A DNA stretch of 64,000 nucleotides from Polyangium fumosum (lineage in GTDB: Bacteria; Myxococcota_A; Polyangia; Polyangiales; Polyangiaceae), in the NCBI RefSeq assembly GCF_005144585.1, contig NZ_SSMQ01000040.1:1-64000 (forward strand). The letters are read 5' to 3'. Made by a program: the position numbers and the translations under genes. Below are positions 24,346 through 33,378 of the stretch, one piece after another (position 1 is the stretch's first letter; each line of letters starts with the position of its first letter). The notes beneath the pieces are model-generated. The model worked only from the letters and a program-made list of their open reading frames with translations, made no database searches and was not told the DNA's origin.

Positions 24346-25203
24346 ATGAAGAAGTACGCGACGATCCTGGCATTCTGCGCCCCTCTGCTCGGACCGGCGA
24401 TGGAGGCTCGAGCGGACGTCGGGATCGATGCTTCGTTTCAGGCGCAGATGCAGATGAGGACGCCCGCGCAAATGCGGACGCCGGTGCAATGGCAACCGCC
24501 CGTCCAGGTGCAACCGCCCGTCCAGACGGCTCCCCCGGCGGTGCGGCCTTATGGTCCGCGATCGGTCCCGCGCCCGCAATATGGGCCCGTCCCCACGCCG
24601 AGGCGCTACGGGTACGCGTCCCCCGGCTACACCGAGCTCCGCATCGCGCCGGCCTTCGGCGGGATGGCCTGGATCTACGACGGCGACACCCTCGTCGGCT
24701 CGATCGAGGGGCGCCCGGGCGTCCTGTTCGTCCCCGAGGGGCGCGCGTACGGCGTCGTCATGACCCGCGGCGATCGTAGGGTTTGGCAGGGCCATGTCCA
24801 GGCCACGCCCGGCGTCGTGGCCCTCTCTCTCGACCGCTACGGCGCCCCGCTCGTCGAGCGAATCCCGCCCCCGCCCTCGCACGGCGGCTATCCGCCGCCC
24901 GCCTTCGAACTCGAACAGCCCCTCTCGGCCATCCCGTTCCGCACCACCATGGCCGACCTGGAGGCCTTGCGGGACGATCGCAGCCGTCTCGCGTTTCTTG
25001 GCGAGGTCTTCGGGAATCGCGCCGTCACCGTCGGGCAAGCGCACGATCTGATCGCTCGCTTCGCATTCGAAGAATCACGCCTCCGCGCGCTCGAGCTCCT
25101 CGCCCCGAACCTCGTCGGCCGCGGCGACGCCTCGCGCCTCCTCGACGACTTCGTCTCCTACGAGGGCCGCGCCCGCGCCGCCGCCATTTTGCGCCTGCCG
25201 TGA
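24346..25203 (+). CDS. Secreted DUF4476 protein with Pro/Gln repeats
   Basis: 285 residues. The signal peptide (MKKYATILAFCAPLLGPAMEARA) is followed by a Gln/Pro repeat region at about 30-80 (QMRTPAQMRTPVQWQPPVQV). A PEGA-like beta segment comes next (about 95-160: ELRIAPAFGGMAWIYDGD, LVGSIEGRPGVLFVPEG). The C-terminal DUF4476 domain spans about 195-280 (FRTTMADLEALRDDRSRLAF, VTVGQAHDLIARFAFEESRL). DUF4476 is a helical domain of unknown function, usually in secreted proteins. The stop at 25203 directly abuts the stop of the convergent gene at 25204. Confidence 0.83.
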   Translation: MKKYATILAFCAPLLGPAMEARADVGIDASFQAQMQMRTPAQMRTPVQWQPPVQVQPPVQTAPPAVRPYGPRSVPRPQYGPVPTPRRYGYASPGYTELRIAPAFGGMAWIYDGDTLVGSIEGRPGVLFVPEGRAYGVVMTRGDRRVWQGHVQATPGVVALSLDRYGAPLVERIPPPPSHGGYPPPAFELEQPLSAIPFRTTMADLEALRDDRSRLAFLGEVFGNRAVTVGQAHDLIARFAFEESRLRALELLAPNLVGRGDASRLLDDFVSYEGRARAAAILRLP

Positions 25204-26193
25204 CTACCCGCAATGCCCGCTCGACGTCCCGTCCGGCGGCATGCACGAGAGCCCGAGGGTCGCGCAATCGATCGTGACCTTCGATCCCGCCACGCAGGCC
25301 GCGATCGACGAGCCATTGCAGACGTCGATCCCGGGATCGACCGGCGAGCATGCTTCCCCGGACCGCGCGCAACGCGCGCCCCCGTCCTCCTCGGCGCAAT
25401 TCGCGCCCATCGCCGCGCAATCGAACTCCGAGGCGAGCGAGCCGTCGCAGACGCGCACCCGCGCCTCGTTGGGCGCGCAGGACGTCGTGCCCGGCTCGTC
25501 GCACGGAAACACCCCGTCTTCGGTCGCGCATTGCGCGTCCGCGCCCTCGGCGCCCTCCGGGCAGGTGAGCCCCACCGTATCGCAATCCTTCGCGACCTTC
25601 AGGTTCGACGCCGGATCACACCGCACGTACACCCCCGACGTGCAGCGCGGCGGCGCCGCCGTATCGGGCAAGCACCCGCTGAGCGCGCATCGCCCCTCGC
25701 TCCCGAGACCGAGCCGGCATTCGCTCCCGGCGCCCCAATGCGGCGATACACAACGCTCGGCGTACCGGCTCGTGCAATCGACGAGCATCCCCTCGGACGC
25801 GCACGCGTCGCCCGCCACGCCCGCGCAACGCGCGTCGTCCTCGGCGAGCGGCTCGACGAAGGCGCATGCGAGCGCCTCCGTGCACCCTTCGGCCTCGCTC
25901 ACGCAGCCGAGCAGGCTCGCCTGCGCCGAGAGCCCGAACCGGTTCGGCGGCAAGGGACCTGCGAGCCACCCGAGGCACGTCGAGTACCGCGTCGCGCTCG
26001 CCGGCACGCCGATCGACCGCGCGATCGCCTCGGAGAGCCTCGGACAGCGGAAGACGAGGCTGCACGCCCGCGCGCCCTCCTCGATCGAGAGGTACCCGGG
26101 CAGCGCGTTCGCCTGCGGGGGCACCGTGAGCCCATCGAACACGGTGCATCCGAGGAGCCCGAGGAAGAGCCAAGCCAAAAGTTTTCCACGCAT
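25204..26193 (-). CDS. Cys-rich lipoprotein of a kinase module
   Basis: 329 residues from ATG 26193 (MRGKLLAWLFLGLLGC, lipobox LLGC). The mature part holds about 30 Cys in repeated ~45-residue units such as CDTVGLTCPEGAEGADAQC and CAAMGANCAEEDGGARC, which implies a disulfide-linked extracellular rod. Its start overlaps the kinase stop by one base (TGATG), so it is translationally coupled to the kinase. It may be the sensory or surface partner of that kinase, which is inferred from the operon only. Confidence 0.8.
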   Translation of the reverse strand: MRGKLLAWLFLGLLGCTVFDGLTVPPQANALPGYLSIEEGARACSLVFRCPRLSEAIARSIGVPASATRYSTCLGWLAGPLPPNRFGLSAQASLLGCVSEAEGCTEALACAFVEPLAEDDARCAGVAGDACASEGMLVDCTSRYAERCVSPHWGAGSECRLGLGSEGRCALSGCLPDTAAPPRCTSGVYVRCDPASNLKVAKDCDTVGLTCPEGAEGADAQCATEDGVFPCDEPGTTSCAPNEARVRVCDGSLASEFDCAAMGANCAEEDGGARCARSGEACSPVDPGIDVCNGSSIAACVAGSKVTIDCATLGLSCMPPDGTSSGHCG

Positions 26194-27536
26194 CACCGAC
26201 GATTGTCGCCGATCTCCCCCGCCCGATACGGATTCGCGTGCAAATCCCACCGCGGCGCCGGTGCTTTCGGGCGCGCCGATCCCGACGCACTGCCCGAAGA
26301 CGGCCTCGCCTCGGCCGTCGCCGCCGTCGGAACGGGCCCGCGCTCGCCCGGCGCCTCCTCGCCCGGCGCATTCATCCCGGCAATCCCCGCGGCATCCCGC
26401 GCCGACGCCACGCGCGCCTCCACGCCCGCGTTCGCGTGTGCAGGGCTCGGCGCCGCCCGTCGCATGGCGAAGAGCGCGAGGAACCCACCTCCCGCGAGCG
26501 CCGCCGCCGAGGCCATCATCAAGATCGACCGCGACGACGATCGCCGGCGCGGCTTGTTCTCCGCGGCCTCGACCCTTGGTTGGTCCAGAAAAACGCGCAC
26601 CGCCTCCCGCCGCCGCTCGATCTCCACTGCCCCGAGCCGCGCGAGGATCGCAGAGACCTCGCGCGCCGGCGCCGGCGGGAGCGCGCGTTCGAGCGCGTCC
26701 GCGAATGCCGCCGCCGAGGCGAAGCGCTCCTCGGGATCACGGCAGAGCGCCGCTTCGAGCACCTCGTCAATCGCAGGCGAGAGGCCCAGCGCCCCCTCCG
26801 AGAGCCGTGGGATCTCGTCTGCGAGCACGCCGATCAGCACGTCGGCCTCGTCGTGCCCGTCGAAGAGCCGCTCGCCCGTGATCGCCTCGTGCAGCACCAC
26901 GCCTGCGGCGAACACGTCCGCGCGCCGATCGAGCTCACGACGCCGGAGCTGCTCCGGCGCCATGTACGCGATCGTCCCCTTCATGATCCCGCTGCCCGTC
27001 TGCGTGATCCGCCGCGCTGCTTTGGCCACGCCGAAATCGATGAGCCGCGCGCGCCCGTCCGTGCCGACGAGCACGTTCCGCGGGCTCACGTCGCGGTGCA
27101 CGATCTCGAGCGGCTCGCCGCGCAGATCCTTCGCTTCGTGCGCTGCGTCGAGCCCGGCGAGCACGTCGAGCAGGATCCGGCTCACCACAGCGGGCGGAAG
27201 CCGCTCGCCCGCGCGCCGGGCCGCGTCGACCAGCGCGCCGAGCGAGAGCGACTCGACGTACGGCATCACGAGGCAAAGCTCGCCCGACGCGTTCACCACG
27301 TCCTCCACCGGCACCACGTTCGGATGCCGCATCGACGCCGCGACGCGCGCCTCGTCGGCCAGCATGTCCCGGAGGTTCGGCTCCTTCAGCAGGTGCGGAT
27401 GCACGCGCTTGATCACGACGAGCCGTTCGAAGCCGACCTCGCCCGTCTTGCGCGCCAGGTACGTCGTCGCCATGCCCCCGGAGGCGAGCTCGCCGATCAC
27501 CTCGTACGGACCGATCCGCTCGATCGATCGCGCCAT
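26193..27536 (-). CDS. Hanks-type Ser/Thr protein kinase with membrane segment
   Basis: 447 residues. The kinase domain (about 6-270) is complete: Gly loop GELASGGMATTY, VIKR (Lys), HRDVSPRNVL catalytic loop, DFGVAK and MAPEQ. The Pro-less loop variant HRDVSPxN is common in myxobacterial kinases. A membrane helix lies at about 345-365 (SILMMASAAALAGGGFLALF), followed by a Pro/Ala-rich tail outside. It sits in an operon between a PEGA-like gene (ending at 27537) and the Cys-rich lipoprotein gene. Its substrates are unknown. Confidence 0.93.
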   Translation of the reverse strand: MARSIERIGPYEVIGELASGGMATTYLARKTGEVGFERLVVIKRVHPHLLKEPNLRDMLADEARVAASMRHPNVVPVEDVVNASGELCLVMPYVESLSLGALVDAARRAGERLPPAVVSRILLDVLAGLDAAHEAKDLRGEPLEIVHRDVSPRNVLVGTDGRARLIDFGVAKAARRITQTGSGIMKGTIAYMAPEQLRRRELDRRADVFAAGVVLHEAITGERLFDGHDEADVLIGVLADEIPRLSEGALGLSPAIDEVLEAALCRDPEERFASAAAFADALERALPPAPAREVSAILARLGAVEIERRREAVRVFLDQPRVEAAENKPRRRSSSRSILMMASAAALAGGGFLALFAMRRAAPSPAHANAGVEARVASARDAAGIAGMNAPGEEAPGERGPVPTAATAEARPSSGSASGSARPKAPAPRWDLHANPYRAGEIGDNRR

Positions 27537-28550
27537 TCAGAAGCTCCCCGTGGCCTCGACGAACGCCGGGCTTCCGAGCACGGGCGGCATGAGCCCGATC
27601 TTCACGTCCCGCCCGCTGCGATCCACGAGCCAGATCGATCCGAGCGCGCCCGTGACCGCGCTGAGACCGAGCGACACCCCGATCAGCACGTTCGTGCGGA
27701 ACTGTTTGTCCCGACCATCGTAGAGTTTGTCCCAGGTCGGCGCCGCGTCGAAGTCCGAGAGCGCGTCCAGCGTGTCGACCCCCGACCACACGACGAGCCC
27801 TGCGCTCACGACCGTCGCCGCCCCGCTCGCGACGAGCGCCGGCACGAGCCAAGGTTTTTCGGCGCGCGGCGCGGGCGCCGGTGTGGGTTTGGCCGGCAGG
27901 CGCGTGGCTTTCGCGGCCGGCCGCGTCGGTTCTTGGGGAAATTTGTTCGGTGTCGAAGCAACACTTTCCGCGATGAGCGCCACGCTGCGCACGCTCCCTG
28001 CTTCGAGCGCCTCCGTCCGCTGCACCGCGATCCCACGCACGCGCCCTTTGATCACGTGCGTTCCAGGGTGCACGTAGACGCTCGTCCCATCGAGCCGCTG
28101 ATCATCGACCTGCACGTCCTCGGCCTCGGGCGCGAACACCTCGATCCGCCCGAGCTTCGCCGCGAGTTCTGCGAGCGCCTTGCCGGCTTCGTCGCGATCC
28201 GGCGCGCCTTGCGGCGCCTCGCGCAGATACCGCGCGTAGCCGTTCGCCGCGCGCGCGATCTCGCCGGCCTTGTCCCATGCTCGCGCCAGGTTCCAGAGCG
28301 GCGCCGGGTGCGGGGCTCTTCGGTACGCCTCCTCGAAGCGTTCGGCTGCTCTTGAAAAATCACCGGCTCGATACGCGCGTTCGCCCTCCTCGAATGCGCG
28401 CGTCGCGGCGGCGCGATCCTCGGCCGTGACCGCGTGCTCCTCGGCCTGCGCTGCTGCGATCCCGCCTTCCGCCGGCGTCGCGAGGAGCGCGAGCGTGGAC
28501 ACGACGAGGCCGGCTCTTTTTCGAGAAACGGAGCGGGCGAGGAGGTGCAT
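27537..28550 (-). CDS. TPR/PEGA-like membrane protein, partner of the Ser/Thr kinase
   Basis: 337 residues, starting at ATG 28550 just before a signal peptide. TPR-like helices are seen at about 45-130 (AFEEGERAYRAGDFSRAAERF; LWNLARAWDKAGE). A PEGA-like beta segment follows at 135-195 (IEVFAPEAEDVQVDDQRLDG, YVHPGTHVIKG), then a Pro/Lys linker, then two membrane helices near 235-258 and 288-310. The same architecture appears in the protein at 33378-34217 beside the second kinase. The stop lies directly before the kinase start. It is likely a periplasmic adaptor of the kinase. Confidence 0.78.
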   Translation of the reverse strand: MHLLARSVSRKRAGLVVSTLALLATPAEGGIAAAQAEEHAVTAEDRAAATRAFEEGERAYRAGDFSRAAERFEEAYRRAPHPAPLWNLARAWDKAGEIARAANGYARYLREAPQGAPDRDEAGKALAELAAKLGRIEVFAPEAEDVQVDDQRLDGTSVYVHPGTHVIKGRVRGIAVQRTEALEAGSVRSVALIAESVASTPNKFPQEPTRPAAKATRLPAKPTPAPAPRAEKPWLVPALVASGAATVVSAGLVVWSGVDTLDALSDFDAAPTWDKLYDGRDKQFRTNVLIGVSLGLSAVTGALGSIWLVDRSGRDVKIGLMPPVLGSPAFVEATGSF

Positions 28551-28614
28551 TCCGCGATAAGATACCACGCCTTCCGAGCGCGCCGAGGCTCCCTCCGGCG
28601 CGGGGAGCAGGGGT

Positions 28615-29439
28615 ATGACACATCTTGTCCTTCCCTCTCGAGCGACTCGTGCGTCCATCGTCGGGCTCCTCCTTGCGGCGACGGCCTGCGGCCCTGCCGA
28701 GAGCGAGGACGAGAGCGTCGACGTCGAGCAGGCCCTCGACGCGTTCGACGTCTCGCAGAACGAAGCGGCGCTCGTCATCGCTTCGATCGCGCGCCTCGAT
28801 CCGAAGAACACGAATCCCGACCTCGCCGCCGTGAAAGCGGCGGCGACGGCGGGCCTCGTTTTCCGCCCCATGGATTGCGTCACGTCGACGCGAAAAGACA
28901 ACACGGTGAAGTACCTGCTCTCCGGTTGCATCGGCCCGTTCAAGACGGGGAAACTCGACGGGAAGCTCGACGTCGTCTTTTCGGTCGGCGCGAGTGGCCT
29001 GCACGCGCTCGCGTCCGCGCGGGATCTGCGTGCCTCGCGGGCGATCCTCGACATCGACTCCGAGGGGTTTTTCTCGCTGGACCCGGACGGCCAGACGCGT
29101 CGCCTCGTGGTCGAGGCGAGCGGGGCGGGGCAGGGACCGCGGGGGCATCGCGTCGAGCGCGCAGGCGACTACACGGTCACCTGGAATGCCACGGAGAAAT
29201 GCGCCACGTTCGAAGGTGATTTCGAGACCCGCGTGGGCGCGCGGGTGTTCCGCACCGCCGTGAGCGATTTCGCGCGCTGCGCGGGAGAATGCCCCGCGGC
29301 CGGCGGCGAGATCGTGCACGAGAAGAAGGATCTCGGCATCAGCATCCGCATCACGTTCGACGGCAGCGCGGTGGCTTCCTGGTCGAGCTCGCGTGGCAAA
29401 AGCGGGACGATTCCGCTATTCTGTGGCGCTGAAGCATGA
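28615..29439 (+). CDS. Hypothetical lipoprotein
   Basis: 274 residues. Lipobox LAATACG at about residues 19-25. The acidic mature N-terminus (ESEDESVDVEQALDAFD) leads into a beta-rich domain with an early Cys pair (MDCVTSTRKDNTVKYLLSGC) and a later set (KCATFEG, FARCAGECPAAGG). A GGGGAGCAGGGG leader precedes the ATG. It is divergent from the PEGA-like gene, 64 bp apart. The sigma-factor gene starts 34 bp downstream on the same strand, so the two may be co-transcribed. Family not recognised. Confidence 0.72.
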   Translation: MTHLVLPSRATRASIVGLLLAATACGPAESEDESVDVEQALDAFDVSQNEAALVIASIARLDPKNTNPDLAAVKAAATAGLVFRPMDCVTSTRKDNTVKYLLSGCIGPFKTGKLDGKLDVVFSVGASGLHALASARDLRASRAILDIDSEGFFSLDPDGQTRRLVVEASGAGQGPRGHRVERAGDYTVTWNATEKCATFEGDFETRVGARVFRTAVSDFARCAGECPAAGGEIVHEKKDLGISIRITFDGSAVASWSSSRGKSGTIPLFCGAEA

Positions 29440-29473
29440 ACGAACGAGCGCCGCGGCGCCGAGGAGGACATCG

Positions 29474-30028
29474 ATGAGCGAGGCGGCAGAGGAGGGCGAC
29501 GTTTCGCTCGTCGAGCGGGTCCTCGCGGGGGATCGGAGCGCGGCGGACGCGCTCGTGAAGGAACACCAGGCCGGGATTTTGCGCCTCGTGCGCCGGTATG
29601 TCCGGCGCCCCGAGGACGCCGAGGACGTCGCGCAGCGGGCTTTCCTCAATGCGTTCGAAAAACTCGCCGATTTTCGACGCGAATCGAGCTTCCGGACATG
29701 GCTGTATCGGATCGCGGTCCACGTCGCGCTGAACCACGTCCGTGGATCCTCGCGGGAAGGCCCGCTCGCCGACATGGATGATCTGCCTGCGTTCACGAAC
29801 TCCCTCGAGACGAGCCGGCTCGTCGCGGCCGAGGTATGGGGCCGCGTCGTGCAGCGCCTCGAAGAGCTTCCCCCGAAGCAGCGCCTCGCCGTCGAGTTAC
29901 GCCTCTTCCACGAGCTCAGCTTCCGCGAGATCGCGGTCCTCGCCGATTGCAGTGAGGACAGCGCCAAGGTGAACTTTCACCACGGCATCAAGCGTCTGCG
30001 GGGGTTGATCCCGGATCCGAACGCTTGA
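29474..30028 (+). CDS. ECF-type RNA polymerase sigma factor
   Basis: 184 residues from ATG 29474 (GAGGAGG 6 nt upstream). Region 2 shows VRRYVRRPEDAEDVAQRAFL and the DNA-melting segment FRRESSFRTWLYRIAVHVAL. Region 4 shows LPPKQRLAVELRLFHELSFR and the helix-turn-helix EIAVLADCSEDSAKVNFHH. It directs RNA polymerase to a specific regulon. No anti-sigma gene with a zinc-finger or membrane motif is adjacent; the upstream lipoprotein is the only co-directional neighbour. Its 3' end overlaps the convergent matrixin gene by 41 bp. Confidence 0.93.
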   Translation: MSEAAEEGDVSLVERVLAGDRSAADALVKEHQAGILRLVRRYVRRPEDAEDVAQRAFLNAFEKLADFRRESSFRTWLYRIAVHVALNHVRGSSREGPLADMDDLPAFTNSLETSRLVAAEVWGRVVQRLEELPPKQRLAVELRLFHELSFREIAVLADCSEDSAKVNFHHGIKRLRGLIPDPNA

Positions 30029-30794
30029 GCGCGCGGGCGTTTCGCCGCCTCCTCCACCCGAAGATCCCCGCGCCCACGGCGCCGATTGCCGCTGAAAAGA
30101 AGAAGGCCCGCGGGGCCGACACGAACGAACCGCCCGGGTCTGTCCGGACCGACGGTTCGTCCTTCCGTATCGATGCAGGCGCTGCATAGACCGCGCATAT
30201 CCCCGCCACGTCGTCCGGATCGAGCGCGCGCCTCGCCGCGTGCCCCGGCTTGATCCCTGCGCGCATCACGGCCGTCGTTTGCCCGCTGTGCGCGAGCCCC
30301 GCCGCGTGCCCGAGCTCGTGGAGCAGCACCGTCTCCAGATCGAGCGCATCCGCCGGCACGCGCTCCGTATCGCTCCACCGCCGCGTCGCGTCGAGCTCGA
30401 TCTCCACGCGCCGGATCTCGCCCGTCCATTTGTCGCTCTCGACATCCGTATGCGCCGCGATCGCCGCGCCGTGACGCCACCCCGAAATCACGACCCGCAC
30501 CTCGATCGACGCGTCTTCCCCCACATTCGCTTCGACAACCGAACCCCCGAGCGACCCGCAAAACACGCCCGACCATGTCGCCGTCGCCCGGCGCAAGGCG
30601 CCGCGGCCCCCGTCGGAAACACCCGGCACGGGTGTGGCAAGACGCACCCGTGCCGGAAGCGAAGGAAAATGCAGGCGCGCGCCGTACTCGGATCGTCCGG
30701 TTTCGTAAGCCCCGGCTGGAGGCGTGAAGAAAAGGCCCACGAGCACCCCGAGGGATGCCCGGACGAACACGAAGACGGCGCGCGCCCGGTTCAT
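29988..30794 (-). CDS. Matrixin-type zinc metalloprotease with C-terminal anchor
   Basis: 268 residues. The signal peptide ends near PPAGAYE. The catalytic motif is HELGHAAGLAHS (HExxHxxGxxH), followed by a Met-turn candidate VMRAG, as in matrixins/metzincins. Near the C-terminus is a hydrophobic stretch (AFFFSAAIGAVGAGIFGW) followed by RRRRN, reminiscent of a membrane-sorting tail. It is therefore a secreted, surface-held protease. It starts 4 bp after the stop of the lipoprotein gene at 30799, and its 3' end overlaps the sigma-factor gene in antisense. Confidence 0.87.
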   Translation of the reverse strand: MNRARAVFVFVRASLGVLVGLFFTPPAGAYETGRSEYGARLHFPSLPARVRLATPVPGVSDGGRGALRRATATWSGVFCGSLGGSVVEANVGEDASIEVRVVISGWRHGAAIAAHTDVESDKWTGEIRRVEIELDATRRWSDTERVPADALDLETVLLHELGHAAGLAHSGQTTAVMRAGIKPGHAARRALDPDDVAGICAVYAAPASIRKDEPSVRTDPGGSFVSAPRAFFFSAAIGAVGAGIFGWRRRRNARALKRSDPGSTPADA

Positions 30795-30798
30795 GCTT

Positions 30799-31905
30799 TC
30801 ACGGGGCGATCGGATCGGCCGCGTCCGCCTCGGCCGCGTCGATGTCCATCGAGCCCGACTCCTCGAGCAATGCGTCGAGCTCCGGATCCGCGTCCAGCCC
30901 GTCCGCGCTCACGTCGGCCTGATCCGGCGGCGCTTCCTCGGCGAAGCCGGCGCACATCTCGACCGTCCCCTCGTCCGGGTTCATCGCGTCGTTGTTCGGG
31001 TTGTCGTCCTTGTACGCCGTGCGCAGGCCATCCTTGTCCCAGCATTCGTGCGCCGTGCCGAGCAGCTTCGGGTTCGGCCCGAGCGAGGCCACGGCCGCCG
31101 CGGCGCGCCCGCCTTCGCCGGCCTTCCACAGGATCCGCAGGCCGATGGCCTCCTGGCCCGGCAGATCCGGGATCGCATCGCCCACGCCGACGGCCCGGAA
31201 CCGGCCGCCCACGCCCACGAGCCGCACGAGGTCGGCGCCGTAGTTGACCTTCTGCATTTGCGGGTCGTCCCGACGAACCACATTTACGTACGCGATACGC
31301 CTGCCGCGCTTGTCGCCCTTGTGGTTCGCGAACCAGAAATGGACCGACCCGTCCGCGCCCGGGGCATTGTAGAGATCACTCACGTTCGTCAGGTTCACGT
31401 GGAACCGCCCGCCGCCCGTCTTCGGGCCCTTCTTCACGAAAATGCCCGTGAGCAGCGGCTTCTTCGCGCCGTCTGCGGCCTTGCCCTGCACCAGGTACCG
31501 CAGCCGATCCTGCGTCGTGCGCACGACGGAGAACGTGATCTCCACGCTCTGGATCGTCTTCACCCATTGCGCGTAGACACGGCCGTCCGCCGTCGCGCCC
31601 TTGCGCGTGGGCTCGCCCTGGGCCGCCTCCTTGATGAAGCTCAGCACGGCCGCGACGTCGCCGCGCGCCTTGTCGCCCTGCTTCTGGCCCTCAGCGAGCA
31701 GCGTCGCCGGATCCCCGATCATCTCCGCCGCCGCGGCCGCGTCCTGGTCCTGCTGGATCAGATCGCCGAGGTCGACGATCTCGTCCTGGGCGATCGGATC
31801 GACCGACGCGTCGGGGTCGGGCTCAGTGCTGCCGCCGCCGCAGCCGGCGAGCGCCAGGGCCGAAGAAAGGACGAGGCTCGAGAGCGTGTAACGAAGCCAT
31901 TTCAT
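30799..31905 (-). CDS. Hypothetical lipoprotein upstream of the matrixin gene
   Basis: 368 residues from ATG 31905 (MKWLRYTLSSLVL, lipobox LALAGC). The mature protein starts with an acidic region (PDPDASVDPIAQDEIVDLGD) and ends with another (ADVSADGLDADPELDALLEE). The central ~230 residues look like a mixed alpha/beta domain without recognised motif (VHFWFANHKGDKRGRRIAYV). It forms an apparent operon with the metalloprotease gene, so substrate, inhibitor or chaperone roles are possible, but nothing in the sequence decides among them. Confidence 0.72.
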   Translation of the reverse strand: MKWLRYTLSSLVLSSALALAGCGGGSTEPDPDASVDPIAQDEIVDLGDLIQQDQDAAAAAEMIGDPATLLAEGQKQGDKARGDVAAVLSFIKEAAQGEPTRKGATADGRVYAQWVKTIQSVEITFSVVRTTQDRLRYLVQGKAADGAKKPLLTGIFVKKGPKTGGGRFHVNLTNVSDLYNAPGADGSVHFWFANHKGDKRGRRIAYVNVVRRDDPQMQKVNYGADLVRLVGVGGRFRAVGVGDAIPDLPGQEAIGLRILWKAGEGGRAAAAVASLGPNPKLLGTAHECWDKDGLRTAYKDDNPNNDAMNPDEGTVEMCAGFAEEAPPDQADVSADGLDADPELDALLEESGSMDIDAAEADAADPIAP

Positions 31906-32037
31906 GCCGAGATCTCTCCCTTCGATCCTCCGCGCGTGGCGGAGGATCGTCATTCGAACGAGAGCGTACGCGCGCCCCTCCGGCGCGTTTCACACCTCGT
32001 TCGCGCTTCTAGACACCCCGGCGGGCGAAAGGGAAAA

Positions 32038-33378
32038 TCAGCGCTTCGCGTGGACCTTCACGGCGAAGAGCCCCGGGCCGTCGCCTTCGCGGTAGCCTTC
32101 GAAGCTCGCCTCGTACTGGAAGTAACGAGCCCTCGGCACGACGAGCTGCATGTCCGTGGGCGGGCCCAGCGTGCCCGTCGGATCGACGAACCAACCGTCG
32201 CTCCCGTCCGCACCCACGAACGGCGGATCGCCGTCCTCGCACGCCGGGTCACTACAGGCGCGCACGCGCAGCGCGAGCCGCGCCCCGCCGCGCCGGTAGA
32301 TCGACATCACCTCGTCCGGCCCGAGCGCGCGTTTCCAGATGGCGACCTCGTCGTAGGCCCCCTCGGCCTGGAAATCACCTTCGGACAGCGCGCCGACGCT
32401 GAAGTCGTCGCCGGTCAGGAAGATGGGGGTGTTGAACGTGGTCCCGAGCGTCGCCTCGGCGAGCCCGTCGACATAAAGCACGACCTGGGCCTGCGCGTGC
32501 CCCTTCTTGACGGCCGCGAGGTGATGCCATTGACCGTCGTTGATCTGGCTCGCGCCGCAGAACGGGACACCGTCGCTCGGGTCATCGAAGTTCGACATGA
32601 AGGTGCCTGCGGCGCGGCCCTCGGGCGAGCCCTCGCCGCAAGGTCCGAAGTCGGCCGGCGCGCAGCCGAGCCAGAGGTGCGGGCCGCTGAACCCGGTGTC
32701 GACGCCGAGGAAGACCTTGTTCCCCGAGCAATTCGACTCCGTCTTGGCCCAGAGCGCCCAGGTGAAATCCCCCTGGTTGAAATCGTAATCCCCCGAGATC
32801 GTGTCGAGCGCGAGGTATGAATTGAGTTTGTCCCCGAGGCCCTGCCCGATCGGACCCTCCTCGAACGAGAGCGTCGTGCCCACGGGCGCGGTCACGACGG
32901 CGTTGCTCTTCTGGCCGGACGTATCCATCGCCGCGGCCCCCGGGGTCAGTGCGCCTGCGCCGTCGAGGTGGAGCAGGAGGACGTTCGCGGACATGTCCAT
33001 CGACCCCTCCGCGTACCCCACCTCCTTGCCACGGGAATCCGGTAATGCTTTCAGGTACGGCCCCGCCGGGGTCCAGGTGAACGTGGTCCAGTCGACGGGC
33101 TCGCCCGCGTCGAAGACCCGCGAGCGAAACGCTCCGTCGAGCGAGCTCGCCTTCAGGCGCAATCGCGCGGCCGCCCACTCCGTGTCCGAGAACGACCCGA
33201 GTTCGAATTCGCCGTCGAACCCGTCGTCCACGAATTCGAGCGTCCCATCCGGCAGCTCGACGGGTCCACTCCCGCTCCCGCTCCCGCCCCCCGACGAGAG
33301 CGCGTCGAGATCGACGAGGGCCGAGCAGCCCAGCGTGAAGGAGAGGGGGACGAGCGCTGCGAAAAGGTGCGTCTTCAT
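32038..33378 (-). CDS. LamG/concanavalin-like lipoprotein of the second kinase module
   Basis: 446 residues from ATG 33378, one base overlapping the upstream stop (TGATG). Lipobox SFTLGC, then a short Gly-Ser linker. The central domain (about 130-340) is LamG/jelly-roll like: VLLLHLDGAGALTPGAA, DFTWALWAKTE, DGQWHHLAAVKKG, VVLYVDGLAEATLG and YDEVAIWKRALGPDEV. This fold usually binds carbohydrate or protein outside the cell. Its coupling to the kinase and PEGA-like genes suggests a surface sensor or effector for that kinase. Confidence 0.83.
   Translation of the reverse strand: MKTHLFAALVPLSFTLGCSALVDLDALSSGGGSGSGSGPVELPDGTLEFVDDGFDGEFELGSFSDTEWAAARLRLKASSLDGAFRSRVFDAGEPVDWTTFTWTPAGPYLKALPDSRGKEVGYAEGSMDMSANVLLLHLDGAGALTPGAAAMDTSGQKSNAVVTAPVGTTLSFEEGPIGQGLGDKLNSYLALDTISGDYDFNQGDFTWALWAKTESNCSGNKVFLGVDTGFSGPHLWLGCAPADFGPCGEGSPEGRAAGTFMSNFDDPSDGVPFCGASQINDGQWHHLAAVKKGHAQAQVVLYVDGLAEATLGTTFNTPIFLTGDDFSVGALSEGDFQAEGAYDEVAIWKRALGPDEVMSIYRRGGARLALRVRACSDPACEDGDPPFVGADGSDGWFVDPTGTLGPPTDMQLVVPRARYFQYEASFEGYREGDGPGLFAVKVHAKR

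Noticed and set aside
24143-24373. Small 76-residue minus-strand gene in the gap before the DUF4476 gene
   Set aside because: It overlaps the 3' end of the pYEATS-like gene and the start of the DUF4476 gene, with no ribosome site and no recognisable sequence.
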